Below, piece by piece: positions 24,735 through 34,165 of a stretch of 62,712 nt of DNA. Made by a program: the position numbers and the translations under genes. This DNA is from Moraxellaceae bacterium (GTDB lineage: Bacteria > Pseudomonadota > Gammaproteobacteria > Pseudomonadales > Moraxellaceae), in NCBI GenBank assembly GCA_018260315.1, contig JAGLBJ010000002.1, positions 1-62,712 on the forward strand. The letters run 5' to 3'. The first letter of the stretch is position 1. Each line of letters starts with the position of its first letter. Below the pieces are notes generated by a model. It did not search any database. It was not told the origin of the DNA and saw only the letters and a list, made by a program, of their open reading frames with translations.

Positions 24735-25019
24735 TTAACCATTCTTTGCAGATGACGGCGCAGACGCAAATGCTATGTCAATGCCTTCTTGCCACGGTAT
24801 TTTAGACATGGTCGCACAGACCAGCGATTCAATCTGAACGCCGTGCTCATTTTTAAGAGCATCAATCATTTTTTGCAAGACTTCTTCGGCGCCTATTTTA
24901 AGGGGAAGCAATGGGTTTTTATTTCGTTTTTCTTCCAAGACTTCCAAAAAGACCTGGCGGGCTTGTGCGGGCATTTTGGTTTGAGTATCAGCAGGATTAG
25001 CATGAGGTGGAAATGTCAT
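24735..25019 (-). CDS. Small hypothetical protein downstream of lptB
   Basis: 94 residues from the ATG at 25019, chosen for the strong AGGAG about 8 bases upstream (a longer frame to 25139 would overlap lptB). Soluble, mostly helical (about 16-70). Not recognised. Same strand and 40 bp after lptB, so possibly the last gene of the kds-lpt operon. No membrane segment or signal peptide. Confidence 0.65.
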   Translation of the reverse strand: MTFPPHANPADTQTKMPAQARQVFLEVLEEKRNKNPLLPLKIGAEEVLQKMIDALKNEHGVQIESLVCATMSKIPWQEGIDIAFASAPSSAKNG

Positions 25020-25059
25020 AGGGCACTCCTTTAATGATTTATAGGTCCGGGTATTGGGT

Positions 25060-25821
25060 TTAAACCCTAAAATTTTCACCCAAATATACCCGCCGTACCA
25101 GTTCATTGTCCAGAACCTCTTGTGCGCTGCCTGAGGCAATCACTGAGCCTTCGCTAACAATATACGCCTTGTCGCAAATATCCAGCGTTTCGCGTACATT
25201 ATGGTCGGTAATCAACACCCCAATTCCCCGATATTTCAAATTGGCAATAATTTGCTTAATATCTCCAATCGAAATCGGGTCGACGCCTGCAAATGGTTCA
25301 TCTAGCAGCATAAAGGTCGGTTCGGCCGCCAGGGCACGCGCAATTTCTGCCCGGCGCCGTTCACCGCCTGACACGCTCATACCCAGTAAATGCCGAATAT
25401 GCGTGATATTAAATTCCTCTAAAAGTTGCTCAAGCTGTGTACGTTGTTGAGCTTGGGTTAGATCGTTACGGGTTTGCAAAATGGCTAAAATATTGTCCTC
25501 AATGCTTAATTTACGAAAAATTGACATTTCCTGGGGTAAATAACCGATGCCGAACCGTGCCCGCTCATGCATCGCCAAACGTGACAGATCCTGCTGGTCA
25601 ATACTGATGGCACCGCGATCCATTTTGACCAACCCCACCACCATATAAAAACTGGTGGTTTTGCCCGCACCGTTAGGGCCTAATAACCCGACTACCTGGC
25701 CACTGCTGACATCAAATGAAACATCACGCACCACCTGGCGTTTGTTATAACTTTTGGCCAAATTACGGATTTTTAAGGTGCGTGCCATGGGTGTTAGAGC
25801 ACGTTCTGCCAGTTCAATCAT
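25060..25821 (-). CDS. lptB: LPS export ABC ATPase LptB
   Basis: 253 residues: Walker A GPNGAGKT (about 49-56), Q-loop LPQEMSIF, signature [10 protein letters not shown], Walker [15 protein letters not shown]-loop ITDHNVRE. LptB powers LptFG to pull LPS from the inner membrane onto the LptC-LptA bridge. The ATG overlaps the lptA stop by 4 bp (ATGA); a second ATG 12 codons in is a more typical LptB N-terminus. Last recognised gene of kdsD-kdsC-lptC-lptA-lptB. Confidence 0.96.
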   Translation of the reverse strand: MIELAERALTPMARTLKIRNLAKSYNKRQVVRDVSFDVSSGQVVGLLGPNGAGKTTSFYMVVGLVKMDRGAISIDQQDLSRLAMHERARFGIGYLPQEMSIFRKLSIEDNILAILQTRNDLTQAQQRTQLEQLLEEFNITHIRHLLGMSVSGGERRRAEIARALAAEPTFMLLDEPFAGVDPISIGDIKQIIANLKYRGIGVLITDHNVRETLDICDKAYIVSEGSVIASGSAQEVLDNELVRRVYLGENFRV

Positions 25822-26360
25822 TTACTGCGTGCCCCGCCGATAGTTTGCTGTGCGCTCGGTGGAATCACCAATTGCACACGCCGATTATTGCCGCCTTTGG
25901 CCTCGATATCTCCCTGATTCATGCTGTAACGCACCGTTTCACCCTTAAAGGTCGCGCCATCTTGCACCAACAAGGCATTGCCGCTTAGCGTAACGACGCC
26001 CGTTTGCGCGTTGTAATACACTTTTTGACCTTCACCTTTGGCAAGGCCGCGCTTGCTGTCAAGTTGCTGCTGAAAATGCGCTGGCCGCCCATTGGCAGTT
26101 GCATCTTTAATAGAACGTTTGGCGTCCAAATTGACCACTAAATCATCAGCATCAATACGAATACTGCCTTGTGTGATGACCACATTGCCACTATAGGTCG
26201 TGACCCCGGTTTTATCATTAAACGTGGCGCGGTCGGCATCAAGCGTGACCGTTTGCTGACGGTCCGAGGGCAGCGCATGGGCAGTGTGAAGTAAACCTAG
26301 TACACTTAACCCTAGTGCACTGATGATCAAGGTAGGTTTGGCAAAACGTAACATCAGCAT
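25818..26360 (-). CDS. lptA: LPS transport periplasmic protein LptA
   Basis: 180 residues with a signal peptide (about 1-29, ending AHA) and the OstA beta-jellyroll (about 35-160; [33 protein letters not shown]). Forms the periplasmic bridge for LPS between LptC and LptD. Lies 12 bp after lptC and overlaps lptB; position and order are canonical. Confidence 0.94.
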   Translation of the reverse strand: MLMLRFAKPTLIISALGLSVLGLLHTAHALPSDRQQTVTLDADRATFNDKTGVTTYSGNVVITQGSIRIDADDLVVNLDAKRSIKDATANGRPAHFQQQLDSKRGLAKGEGQKVYYNAQTGVVTLSGNALLVQDGATFKGETVRYSMNQGDIEAKGGNNRRVQLVIPPSAQQTIGGARSK

Positions 26361-26372
26361 GGCATACTCGTA

Positions 26373-26954
26373 TTATGGCGAAGTTGAAGGAAGATAACGG
26401 GCCTGAATATCGTTAAATCGATAAACGCCTTGCGCTAAATTGGCATTTAGCCCGTGTTTCGCTAAAAAGTTTCCTTGTAATCCCTGAACTTTAACAGGTT
26501 GAGCAGTTTGTATAATATTTTTATCCGGATAACCGGTTAATTGCTCAGTATCAAAGGTCAAACCTGAGGCAGTCGAGCCTGGCACTTGTATTACGGTTAC
26601 ATGGCCTGTCAGTGTAACCACGGCATAGTCGTCGACACTGATGGCATGGTCTGCACTAAAGCGCGTGTCGGGTTTACCCGGCTGATACCATACACTATTT
26701 GGCGCAGTAATTTCTATTCGGTCGTGGCTGCTAAAATGTTGCAAACCTTGTGCACCTGCGCGCATGACCAAATGGCCTTGTTCGTCGGTTTGCAAAATAT
26801 GTAGATCACGCGCCGAGTAATCCATGCCATTATTAAAGCGTGCATTGCCAGACACCGGCCGCCCACTGCCATAATAAAACCAGGCTGCCACACCGCCTAC
26901 GAGTATAGCCAACACTGTTAAAGTACGACTGTCCATAGTATTCCAATGAGTCAC
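26373..26954 (-). CDS. lptC: LPS export protein LptC
   Basis: 193 residues: one N-terminal membrane helix (about 11-27) and a periplasmic jellyroll (YSARDLHILQTDEQGHLVMRA split motif near 47-67; later LTFDTEQLTGYPDKNII). LptC sits on LptB2FG and passes LPS to LptA. Sequence is weakly conserved in the family; position between kdsC and lptA supports the call strongly. Confidence 0.9.
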   Translation of the reverse strand: MTHWNTMDSRTLTVLAILVGGVAAWFYYGSGRPVSGNARFNNGMDYSARDLHILQTDEQGHLVMRAGAQGLQHFSSHDRIEITAPNSVWYQPGKPDTRFSADHAISVDDYAVVTLTGHVTVIQVPGSTASGLTFDTEQLTGYPDKNIIQTAQPVKVQGLQGNFLAKHGLNANLAQGVYRFNDIQARYLPSTSP

Positions 26955-26983
26955 CTGGTGATGAACGCTTAGTGGTTGGAGCT

Positions 26984-27532
26984 TTACGATTTATGAAGGG
27001 CTAAAAAATTTTCCAATAAAGCCGTATAGTGCCCTTGTGCTTGTAAAATGATATCACAGACTTCACGGACCGCGCCTGCACCGCCTGCCGCCTGGGTAAC
27101 CAAATGCACTCTAGAACGTACTTCAGCATGGGCATTGGGAACACTGATGGCAAAATTGACCAGTTTAAGCGCCGATAAATCGACCCAATCATCGCCCATA
27201 TACGCGCAATCTGCCGGAGAAAGGTTTAAGGTCTGGCACAGCTCCAAAAGGGCAACGCCTTTATCATCACGGCCTTGGAATACATGCTTAATGTGTAAAT
27301 CCTGCGCCCGTTTGGCAATAATGGGTCCATGACGGCCGGTAATAAGCGCCACTTCAATGCCTACTTCTTGCAACAGTTTAATACCTAAACCATCTTGTAC
27401 GTTAAAATGTTTGAGTTCTTCGCCCGTACTTGAAAAACATAACAGGCCATCGCTTAAAATGCCATCGACATCAAGGGCCAGTAGACGCACATTGCGCGCT
27501 CTTTCTAATATCACAAATGCAGCAGCAGGCAT
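26984..27532 (-). CDS. kdsC: 3-deoxy-D-manno-octulosonate 8-phosphate phosphatase
   Basis: 182 residues, HAD family C0 type without a large cap: nucleophile motif LALDVDGILSDG (about 17-28), LITGRHGP (about 64) and CAYMGDDWVDLSALK (about 113-127). Releases free Kdo in LPS core synthesis. Between kdsD and lptC in the Kdo/LPS-transport operon. Confidence 0.95.
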   Translation of the reverse strand: MPAAAFVILERARNVRLLALDVDGILSDGLLCFSSTGEELKHFNVQDGLGIKLLQEVGIEVALITGRHGPIIAKRAQDLHIKHVFQGRDDKGVALLELCQTLNLSPADCAYMGDDWVDLSALKLVNFAISVPNAHAEVRSRVHLVTQAAGGAGAVREVCDIILQAQGHYTALLENFLALHKS

Positions 27533-27577
27533 ACCTAATATCCTTTATTGAAACAACATCTATCAAGATAACGCAAA

Positions 27578-27611
27578 CATAAACAGGCTTTATTCATAAA
27601 CAGGCTTTATT
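27578..27611. repeat. 17-bp perfect tandem duplication
   Basis: CATAAACAGGCTTTATT occurs twice head to tail between kdsC and kdsD, the second copy ending inside the kdsD stop codon. Probably replication slippage. Confidence 0.85.
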
Positions 27612-28611
27612 AGCTAACGCCGGCATTTAAAAAATCATGCATATTAAGTGCCCCGACCAGTTTATGCGTATCATCAACCAGGAGTAATTGGTTAATTTTT
27701 TTAGCGCGCATCAGTTCGAGTCCTTCAACCGCGCGCATTTCCGGCGTGGCGGTCACGGGCTGCCGATTCATCACACGGTCAACGGGTTCATTTATATGAA
27801 TACCTGCTGCAAAACTGCGCCGTAAATCACCATCTGTAAACACTCCTTTTAAATAGCCATTTTCGTCCACAATGGCGGTCATGCCTAGTCGTTTACTCGA
27901 CATTTCTACAATGGCGGCCTGAATGGACGTGCCGGCCTGTACGTGGGGAAGTTCTTGCGCGGTATGCATTAAATCGCTTAAATGCGTCAACAAACGCCGT
28001 CCCAGCATGCCAGCCGGGTGCGACAGGGCAAAATCGTCCTGGGTAAAGCCGCGCACTTCCAGCAAGGCAACCGCCAGTGCATCGCCGAGGGCTAATGTGG
28101 CCGTAGTGCTTGAGGTCGGAGCCAAACCAAGTGGGCACGCCTCAATAACGGGACCGAGGGTTAGCGAAATGTGCGCTTGTTTGGGCAAGGGTCCGCTATT
28201 GTCCTTGCTGATGGTAATCAATGGAATGTCGTAATGCTGAACCACAGGCAAAAGGCGCATGATTTCATCACTGTGGCCCGAATTGGAAATCGCCAGCAGT
28301 ACATCGCCGCGTACCAACATGCCTAAATCGCCATGTGCTGCTTCAGCCGGATGCATAAAAAAAGCAGGGGTTCCGGTTGAGGCAAAGGTGGCGGCAATCT
28401 TACGGGCAATATGTCCCGATTTTCCCATACCCGTTACAACCACACGGCCGCTACACTGCAATAGCAAGGCGCACGCTTGAGCAAACCGTTCATCTAACTG
28501 TTGCTGCAAAACGGTAAGTGCCTGTTGTTCGGTGGTTAAGGTCGCCTGTGCGCTGGCTAAAAATTGCTCGGCATGAGGGGTGGCAGAATGGGTCAATTTC
28601 CAAATCATCAA
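27610..28611 (-). CDS. kdsD: Arabinose-5-phosphate isomerase KdsD
   Basis: 333 residues: SIS domain (about 40-190; MGKSGHIARKIAATFASTG, AEAAHGDLGM, ISNSGHSDE) and a C-terminal CBS pair (about 210-333). Converts D-ribulose-5-P to D-arabinose-5-P, the first Kdo step. First gene of the minus-strand kdsD-kdsC-lptC-lptA-lptB operon and divergent from cysS over a 232-bp spacer that must hold both promoters. Confidence 0.95.
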   Translation of the reverse strand: MMIWKLTHSATPHAEQFLASAQATLTTEQQALTVLQQQLDERFAQACALLLQCSGRVVVTGMGKSGHIARKIAATFASTGTPAFFMHPAEAAHGDLGMLVRGDVLLAISNSGHSDEIMRLLPVVQHYDIPLITISKDNSGPLPKQAHISLTLGPVIEACPLGLAPTSSTTATLALGDALAVALLEVRGFTQDDFALSHPAGMLGRRLLTHLSDLMHTAQELPHVQAGTSIQAAIVEMSSKRLGMTAIVDENGYLKGVFTDGDLRRSFAAGIHINEPVDRVMNRQPVTATPEMRAVEGLELMRAKKINQLLLVDDTHKLVGALNMHDFLNAGVS

Positions 28612-28843
28612 AAAGCACTATGGATACTTGAGTGTAGCAGATTGCCTAAAGGGTACTGTAAAAAATTTTATCGCGTTGCCCCGTTTAATTACAAAACAGA
28701 CTCTTTAATATAAGTAAACGTTTGTCCGGAAAAACATATTTAAGCCGTGCGCAGCTTCACTCGTGTTTAAAGTAAATTTTAAAAACATGCTTAAACGTGG
28801 TTAAATAAGCGTATGTTTATTTTAAATGTAACAGAGGTTATCC

Positions 28844-30307
28844 GTGCCCGATTTTATCCTTTATAACAGTCAAACCCGACGCAAAGAACCCTTCAAACCA
28901 TTAAAGGCTGGTAAAATTGGACTGTATGTATGCGGCATGACAGTTTATGATTATTGTCATATTGGTCATGCGCGCGTCATGGTGTCGTTTGATGTACTGG
29001 TGCGGTTTTTGCGGGCGCAAGGCTGGCAGGTGACGTATGTGCGCAATATTACCGATATTGACGATAAAATCATTCTTCGGGCCCAGGAACAGCAGATAAG
29101 CATGACTGAATTAACGGGTCGCTTTATTGATGCCATGAATGAAGATGCGACCGCGCTGGGCTGTTTAAGTCCTGACCAAGCGCCGCGTGCGACTGACTTT
29201 ATACCGCAAATGCAGCAGATGATTGGTCAACTCATCAATAAGGAACATGCTTATGCGGTTGCCAATGGTGATGTTTATTATGCAGTTGAGTCGTTTGCTG
29301 ATTATGGCAAGCTGTCGGGTCGTAAATTAACCGATATGCAAGCCGGTGCCAGTCAGCGGGTTGAAACGGATATGTACAAAAAAAATCCGTTTGATTTTGT
29401 ACTGTGGAAAGCCGCTAAACCGTTAGAACCTTCGTGGCCATCACCTTGGGGCGAGGGCCGTCCGGGGTGGCATATTGAATGTTCTGCGATGTCAACCTGT
29501 TGTTTGGGCAATCACTTCGATATTCATGGCGGCGGGGGCGATTTGTTATTTCCTCATCATGAAAATGAAATTGCCCAAAGTGAAGGCGCTACAGGGGAGC
29601 CCTATGTTAATACCTGGCTGCATGTCGGTTTTGTCAATGTGGACGGCGAAAAAATGTCTAAATCACTGGGCAATTTTTTTACGATTCGTGACGTAATGCA
29701 AAAATTTGCCCCTGAAGTCATTCGCTATTTTATTATTGCCAGTCATTATCGAAGCGGCTTGAATTTTTCAGATAGTGCCTTAAAAGATGCGCGGCAAGCC
29801 TTGTCCCGTTTGTATATTGCCTTAAAATCGGTGGCAGACTTAGCCCAAAAATCGCCTCTTGATACTGCAGTGTTAACGGCTGAACATGCGGCGCTATTAA
29901 ATGATATTAAAATGCGGTTTATGGCCGCACTGGCCGATGATTTAAATACCCCGATTGCGCTGGCGGCGTTGTTTGACAGTGTGCGGCATATCAACCGGGC
30001 CATGAATGACGGGCAAACCGACCGGGCACATGCCCTGGCAACACAGTTGGTTGAATTAGGCGGCATATTGGGCATTTTGCAGCAACCGCCCCAGGCATTT
30101 TTACAGCAAGCCGCAGACTCGAGAGCTGTTCAAACGGATAATGACGGCCTTGCTGCAATTCAAATTGAAGCCGCCATCGAGGCACGCAGGCAAGCTAAGG
30201 CGGATAAGGATTATGCAGGCGCCGATAAAATACGTCAGGACCTGTTGATGCGCGGCATTATTTTAGAGGATAGCCACGACGGCACAACTTGGCGACGAGC
30301 CGATTAA
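28844..30307 (+). CDS. cysS: Cysteinyl-tRNA synthetase
   Basis: 487 residues, class I: CHIGHAR (HIGH motif) near residue 38, KMSKSLGN near 270, zinc ligands in the [15 protein letters not shown] and HHENEIAQ regions, and the C-terminal helical domain. Start codon is GTG at 28844 with AGAGG about 7 bases upstream; the family N-terminus (hhxxYNSxTRRKExF) begins right there. A tRNA-Gly gene with its own promoter follows. Confidence 0.96.
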   Translation: MPDFILYNSQTRRKEPFKPLKAGKIGLYVCGMTVYDYCHIGHARVMVSFDVLVRFLRAQGWQVTYVRNITDIDDKIILRAQEQQISMTELTGRFIDAMNEDATALGCLSPDQAPRATDFIPQMQQMIGQLINKEHAYAVANGDVYYAVESFADYGKLSGRKLTDMQAGASQRVETDMYKKNPFDFVLWKAAKPLEPSWPSPWGEGRPGWHIECSAMSTCCLGNHFDIHGGGGDLLFPHHENEIAQSEGATGEPYVNTWLHVGFVNVDGEKMSKSLGNFFTIRDVMQKFAPEVIRYFIIASHYRSGLNFSDSALKDARQALSRLYIALKSVADLAQKSPLDTAVLTAEHAALLNDIKMRFMAALADDLNTPIALAALFDSVRHINRAMNDGQTDRAHALATQLVELGGILGILQQPPQAFLQQAADSRAVQTDNDGLAAIQIEAAIEARRQAKADKDYAGADKIRQDLLMRGIILEDSHDGTTWRRAD

Positions 30308-30353
30308 AGTGCCTAAAAAATAAACATCTGTTAATAAAATAGACTAACATTGC

Positions 30354-30381
30354 TTGACAGTTGGGTTATTTAGCATAAAAT
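30354..30381 (+). promoter_or_regulatory. Sigma-70 promoter of tRNA-Gly
   Basis: TTGACA (30354-30359), 16 bp, TAAAAT (30376-30381), then a GCGCGC discriminator typical of stable-RNA promoters under stringent control. Lies 30 bp before the tRNA. Confidence 0.8.
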
Positions 30382-30411
30382 GCGCGCATCGTTACGTTAT
30401 TGTGCGTTGCT

Positions 30412-30487
<76 letters not shown>

Positions 30488-30585
30488 GTTTTAAGGCTTG
30501 TATTGTTCGGCAGAATTATGTTAATCTTTTTAGCGAGATTATAAACCCTTAGGTTGTTTAAAAACTCTTAAAAATTGCAGTTTAT

Positions 30586-30616
30586 AGAACAGGCCCCAAA
30601 ACCTGTTCTTTTTTTA
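30586..30616 (+). terminator. Rho-independent terminator after tRNA-Gly
   Basis: AGAACAGG-N8-CCTGTTCT followed by seven T, about 100 bp after the tRNA CCA. Confidence 0.88.
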
Positions 30617-30671
30617 TGGGCGTTATTTAAGAATTAACGCATTAAACGATGGTTTAACAACGGAGAAATCT

Positions 30672-30878
30672 ATGTTTCGCGCGTTACTGATTCCTATCAT
30701 ATTGGCATTGGCTGGCTTAGGAATGCTCAATGTAGGGTTTGGGACTTATCAGGATTATCAAAAACTTAAAACTAATCCTGTTGAAGTCACCAGTCAGCCT
30801 ATTAGCGGTTCATCAGCGTTATTGACATTGGCATTAAGCGTTAAGGTTCGGTCTTTATTGACGACTTTAATGGAATAA
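30672..30878 (+). CDS. Small putative membrane protein (3' overlap with next gene)
   Basis: 68 residues with an N-terminal hydrophobic helix (about 3-22) and GGAG-like sequence 8-10 bases before the ATG. Not recognised. Its last 28 codons overlap, tail to tail, the end of the minus-strand gene at 30794-31225, and its C-terminal third reads as low-complexity, so it may be a truncated or spurious frame. Confidence 0.4.
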   Translation: MFRALLIPIILALAGLGMLNVGFGTYQDYQKLKTNPVEVTSQPISGSSALLTLALSVKVRSLLTTLME

Positions 30879-31225
30879 TCATAACGGCGAATGATAAAAT
30901 TAATGGTTTGCAACGAACGCCGAATATAAATCCGTGAATCGGGTAAAATAAAAATGCTTTTTTCACTTAGAAAATGTTTGGCGGTCAAACTGTTATTTTT
31001 GACAATTACGCGATTGCTCATTATGTAGGTACATAACAGACCATAGCCCAAAAGTATCAGTGCAAATATCATGCGATTTTCGGGCGCGGCCTGAATCAGT
31101 GCACCTAATAGCAATACGACTCCAAACAGCCAATAAATTTTAGAAACATGATTATGCGTAAAAACGCCATTTGAGTTGTTCTTGGAAGGTGCCGCGCTAT
31201 AGGGCCGTTGTGGGGGTGTATTCAA
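30794..31225 (-). CDS. Hypothetical two-helix membrane protein, PH-like
   Basis: 143 residues: polar N-terminus, two adjacent membrane helices (about 31-50 and 53-70) and a C-terminal beta-rich segment (about 72-130) with the pattern of the bacterial PH-domain (DUF304-like) membrane proteins. Identification is weak. It shares 85 bp at its 3' end with a plus-strand frame. Followed on the plus side by recX in the same minus orientation (67-bp spacer). Confidence 0.55.
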   Translation of the reverse strand: MNTPPQRPYSAAPSKNNSNGVFTHNHVSKIYWLFGVVLLLGALIQAAPENRMIFALILLGYGLLCTYIMSNRVIVKNNSLTAKHFLSEKSIFILPDSRIYIRRSLQTINFIIRRYDYSIKVVNKDRTLTLNANVNNADEPLIG

Positions 31226-31292
31226 GGAAAATCTCCAAAGTGGTATGATAGTATCTTGATTTAATCAACGGTGATATAACTTTTTAATCAGA

Positions 31293-31910
31293 TTAATCAA
31301 ATAATAAAGCCTCTAAATCTGTATCGTTGGCAACTTTTAACGCTTTAAGACACATATCCATAGTAAAACCTCGGTACATTAAAAAGCGCAATTGACGGGC
31401 TTTTTCTTTGGCATCGTTAGGCAGCTCAATACCAAATTTACGGCGGCGTAATTGTACGGCTAATTCCAGCCAATTGGTATTGTTCAAGCTGTCTTGTGCC
31501 AGTTCTACATCAATCGCCCGCGTTTTCAAATCTTGCCGAACGCGCGCCGGTCCTCGTCCTTTACGCGCATTGGCACGTACCGTCATGGCGGCCATGCGTG
31601 CATCGCTTTGATAATCTGAGGCTGCCAATTCTTCGACCAGTGCCTTGACTTCTTCAGCTTCGGCTTCAGTTAATAGTAATTTTTGCGTTAATTGCTGTTT
31701 TGATAATTCTTGTCGGCCCAGCATGGCAAAAGCCAAAGCCCGTAAACGCGGTCCTGTAGGCGGTTTTTTAGAAGGCTTGAGAGTTTTCGGCTCGTTTGGA
31801 TTTAACGGGGGTTCGCTAGGTTCGGATAACGCTTTTTTAGACCAGCGTTTAAAGGGCTTACTGGATTTAGCGGATTGATGTTCAAAAGGTTTGAACCGAT
31901 GATATGTCAT
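31293..31910 (-). CDS. recX: Regulatory protein RecX
   Basis: 205 residues. A Lys/Pro/Ser-rich N-terminal extension (about 1-50) precedes the three-helix RecX repeats (RALAFAMLGRQELSKQQLTQ split near 56-75; LAASDYQSDARMA near 95; ARKGRGPARVRQDLKTR near 113; DAKEKARQLRFLMYRGF near 165-181). RecX caps RecA filaments. It lies directly downstream of recA but a terminator-like hairpin intervenes, so recX is probably expressed by readthrough. Confidence 0.9.
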   Translation of the reverse strand: MTYHRFKPFEHQSAKSSKPFKRWSKKALSEPSEPPLNPNEPKTLKPSKKPPTGPRLRALAFAMLGRQELSKQQLTQKLLLTEAEAEEVKALVEELAASDYQSDARMAAMTVRANARKGRGPARVRQDLKTRAIDVELAQDSLNNTNWLELAVQLRRRKFGIELPNDAKEKARQLRFLMYRGFTMDMCLKALKVANDTDLEALLFD

Positions 31911-31951
31911 AGTAAACGCCTGTTATTATAAAACCAAATGCAATCAATACT

Positions 31952-31990
31952 AAAAAACGCCTAAAACCAACATGGATTTTAAGCGTTCTT
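31952..31990 (-). terminator. Terminator between recA and recX
   Basis: On the minus strand AACGC-TTAAAATCC-ATGTT-GGTTTTAGGCGTTTTTT, an imperfect stem ending in a U-run, 36 bp after the recA stop. In E. coli a similar leaky terminator sets the recA:recX ratio. Confidence 0.72.
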
Positions 31991-32025
31991 AGAGCAGATT
32001 TAAATGCTGACCCTTGATGCGGGCG

Positions 32026-33084
32026 TTATTCTTCTACTACCTCAAACTCTTCTGCCGCATCACTCTCAGGCTGGTGCTCGGCGTTTGACTCCCCTTTAAC
32101 CAGTAACTGGCGGCGTACTTCAGCTTCGATTTCGTCTGCAATGGCTGGGTTTTCTTCTAAATAACGCATGGCATTACTTTTGCCCTGACCAATTTTATCG
32201 CCTTTATAAGCATACCAGGCCCCGGCTTTTTGCACGATATTTTGCTGGGCCGATAAATCCACCAGTTCACCTAAATGGTTAATGCCTGCACCATAAATAA
32301 TTTGAAATAACGCTTCACGGAACGGCGGTGCCACTTTATTTTTAACCACTTTTACACGGGTTTCAGAGCCGATAATATTTTCGCCGTCTTTCACTTGTCC
32401 AATCCGGCGAATATCCAAACGAACGGAGGCATAAAATTTAAGTGCATTTCCCCCGGTTGTGGTTTCGGGGCTGCCAAATATCACGCCAATTTTCATACGG
32501 ATTTGGTTAATAAACACCACCATACAGTTGGAACGTTTGGCGTTCCCCGTGATTTTACGTAAGGCCTGGCTCATTAAACGGGCCTGTAAACCCATGTGTG
32601 AATCGCCCATTTCGCCTTCAATTTCAGCTTTTGGCGTGAGCGCCGCGACCGAATCGACTACAATAATATCAACCGCACCCGAACGCACCAACATATCGGC
32701 AATTTCAAGAGCCTGCTCGCCATTATCGGGCTGCGAGACCAGCAAGTTATCAATATTAACGCCTAATTTGGCTGCATAAGTGGGGTCAAGCGCATGTTCA
32801 GCATCAATAAACGCGGCCGTACCGCCATTTTTCTGGCATTGCGCAATCACTTGCAGGGTCAGTGTGGTTTTACCTGAGCTTTCCGGCCCATAAATTTCAA
32901 CGATACGTCCCATCGGCAAGCCGCCAATGCCCAGCGCAATGTCAAGCGACAAAGAGCCTGTTGAAACCGCATCAATGGCTTGAATGGCAGCAGGGTCGCC
33001 TAAACGCATAATGGTATTTTTACCAAACTGTTTATCGATTTGCGCAAGTGCGGCTGAAAGGGCTTTATCTTTTGCTTCGTTCAT
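32026..33084 (-). CDS. recA: Recombinase RecA
   Basis: 352 residues. Walker [10 protein letters not shown] (about 65-73), L2-region and MAW-type motif ([21 protein letters not shown] split near 197-217), subunit-interface region and an acidic C-terminal tail ([12 protein letters not shown]). GAGG is seven bases upstream of the ATG. Catalyses homologous pairing and co-protease functions. recX follows. Confidence 0.98.
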   Translation of the reverse strand: MNEAKDKALSAALAQIDKQFGKNTIMRLGDPAAIQAIDAVSTGSLSLDIALGIGGLPMGRIVEIYGPESSGKTTLTLQVIAQCQKNGGTAAFIDAEHALDPTYAAKLGVNIDNLLVSQPDNGEQALEIADMLVRSGAVDIIVVDSVAALTPKAEIEGEMGDSHMGLQARLMSQALRKITGNAKRSNCMVVFINQIRMKIGVIFGSPETTTGGNALKFYASVRLDIRRIGQVKDGENIIGSETRVKVVKNKVAPPFREALFQIIYGAGINHLGELVDLSAQQNIVQKAGAWYAYKGDKIGQGKSNAMRYLEENPAIADEIEAEVRRQLLVKGESNAEHQPESDAAEEFEVVEE

Positions 33085-33418
33085 GGTGACCTCAAGTAAA
33101 AACTACGTTAAAAAAAACAAGGAACCGATTTGAAAACGTTTATAGCCTGTGTCGATGTCACCATGATGTCAAATTTTAGACCGCTTGAATAGCCCCAGGG
33201 CATCGCATTGCGACAGGATTTGTCGTTAACATCAGTCAAGGCGTGTCGCATCATGATTAAAAATAATCCTTAAAATTCAACATTTTATTTTTTTAAAATA
33301 AAAAATCTTAATAAAATCAACACGTCTTTTTAACAAAAGCTGGCTTGTTTAATGCGATTTAATGCAAGGCGTTTAACGGTTAGAGTTAAACCAGCAAAGC
33401 GTTTAAAAAAGTAAGCAT
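33085..33418. promoter_or_regulatory. recA upstream region
   Basis: 334 bp between recA (start) and the Hsp15-like gene (stop). It contains a TTGACA-like -35 and a TATAAA box on the minus strand that are badly spaced (22 bp), a direct repeat TGACATC, but no LexA-type CTG-N10-CAG SOS box. A 7-bp inverted repeat GTTTAAC/GTTAAAC lies near 33370-33391, after the Hsp15-like gene. Confidence 0.4.
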
Positions 33419-34027
33419 TTAATAGCCTTCATCATGGCTATTATGGCTATCGGGTGTGTCATACTGACGTTGGAAACGGTGAATCTGCTGACGTTCATGC
33501 TTGCTGGGGCGATGGTCGGGGCGGGCTAAATTGGACAGTTTGCGATGGGCAGCAATAAGTTCACGTTTGGCTATACTGACCGGCGTTTCTTCATACAGTT
33601 GTTGGGCGATGGGTGCACCGCCACGCTGCATTGACAGCGCTTTAATGGTAACGGTTTTTTCGGTCAAGCCTTGCCGAATGGTCAGTTCCATACCAACCGT
33701 GATTTCTCGGCTGACTTTAACGCGCTCGCCTTGCTGGTGCACTTTGCCGCCTTCGATAGCGGCTTTAGCCAAACTACGCGTTTTAAAAAAGCGTGCAGCC
33801 CATAACCATTTATCGACACGCATTTTGCCATGGTCGGTGTCGTCTGCTTCGTCATCGTCCAAAGCCTCTTCCATATCGGCAGTTTGAAGCGGTGCATCAA
33901 AGTCTGCATTGAAAAAAATAGGAGCAAGTTTTTCATCAGCAAGTTGAGTGGCAGGTGCTGCATTCGGTTTTAAGGGGGGTTGCGCAGCTAAACGGGAAAT
34001 GCGGCCCATACGGTCGTCCTTTGGCAA
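33419..34027 (-). CDS. hslR: Hsp15-like S4-domain ribosome-associated protein
   Basis: 202 residues. The S4 RNA-binding domain starts at about residue 69 (MRVDKWLWAARFFKTRSLA) and matches Hsp15, which returns stalled 50S-nascent-chain particles. An unusual acidic N-terminal extension of about 68 residues precedes it and a His/Arg-rich tail follows (about 165-202). An internal ATG at residue 69 would give a family-sized protein, but the ATG at 34027 is in a good coding frame. Downstream of the YrfG-like gene, the same pairing as in E. coli. Confidence 0.87.
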   Translation of the reverse strand: MPKDDRMGRISRLAAQPPLKPNAAPATQLADEKLAPIFFNADFDAPLQTADMEEALDDDEADDTDHGKMRVDKWLWAARFFKTRSLAKAAIEGGKVHQQGERVKVSREITVGMELTIRQGLTEKTVTIKALSMQRGGAPIAQQLYEETPVSIAKRELIAAHRKLSNLARPDHRPSKHERQQIHRFQRQYDTPDSHNSHDEGY

Positions 34028-34165
34028 TTTTGAAGGGTTCTCTGACCTGTTGATAAGGGCATTTTTATAAAATTAAAGGGGATAATCCACTTAAAGAAAT
34101 GATTGGTTTTAAAGATTTAACTTTTAAAAATAAGACTTCATAAACGCCAATATCTACCTGATGGG

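Noticed and set aside
25716..25988. Plus-strand frame across the lptA/lptB junction
   Set aside because: Overlaps two strongly conserved genes entirely in antisense.
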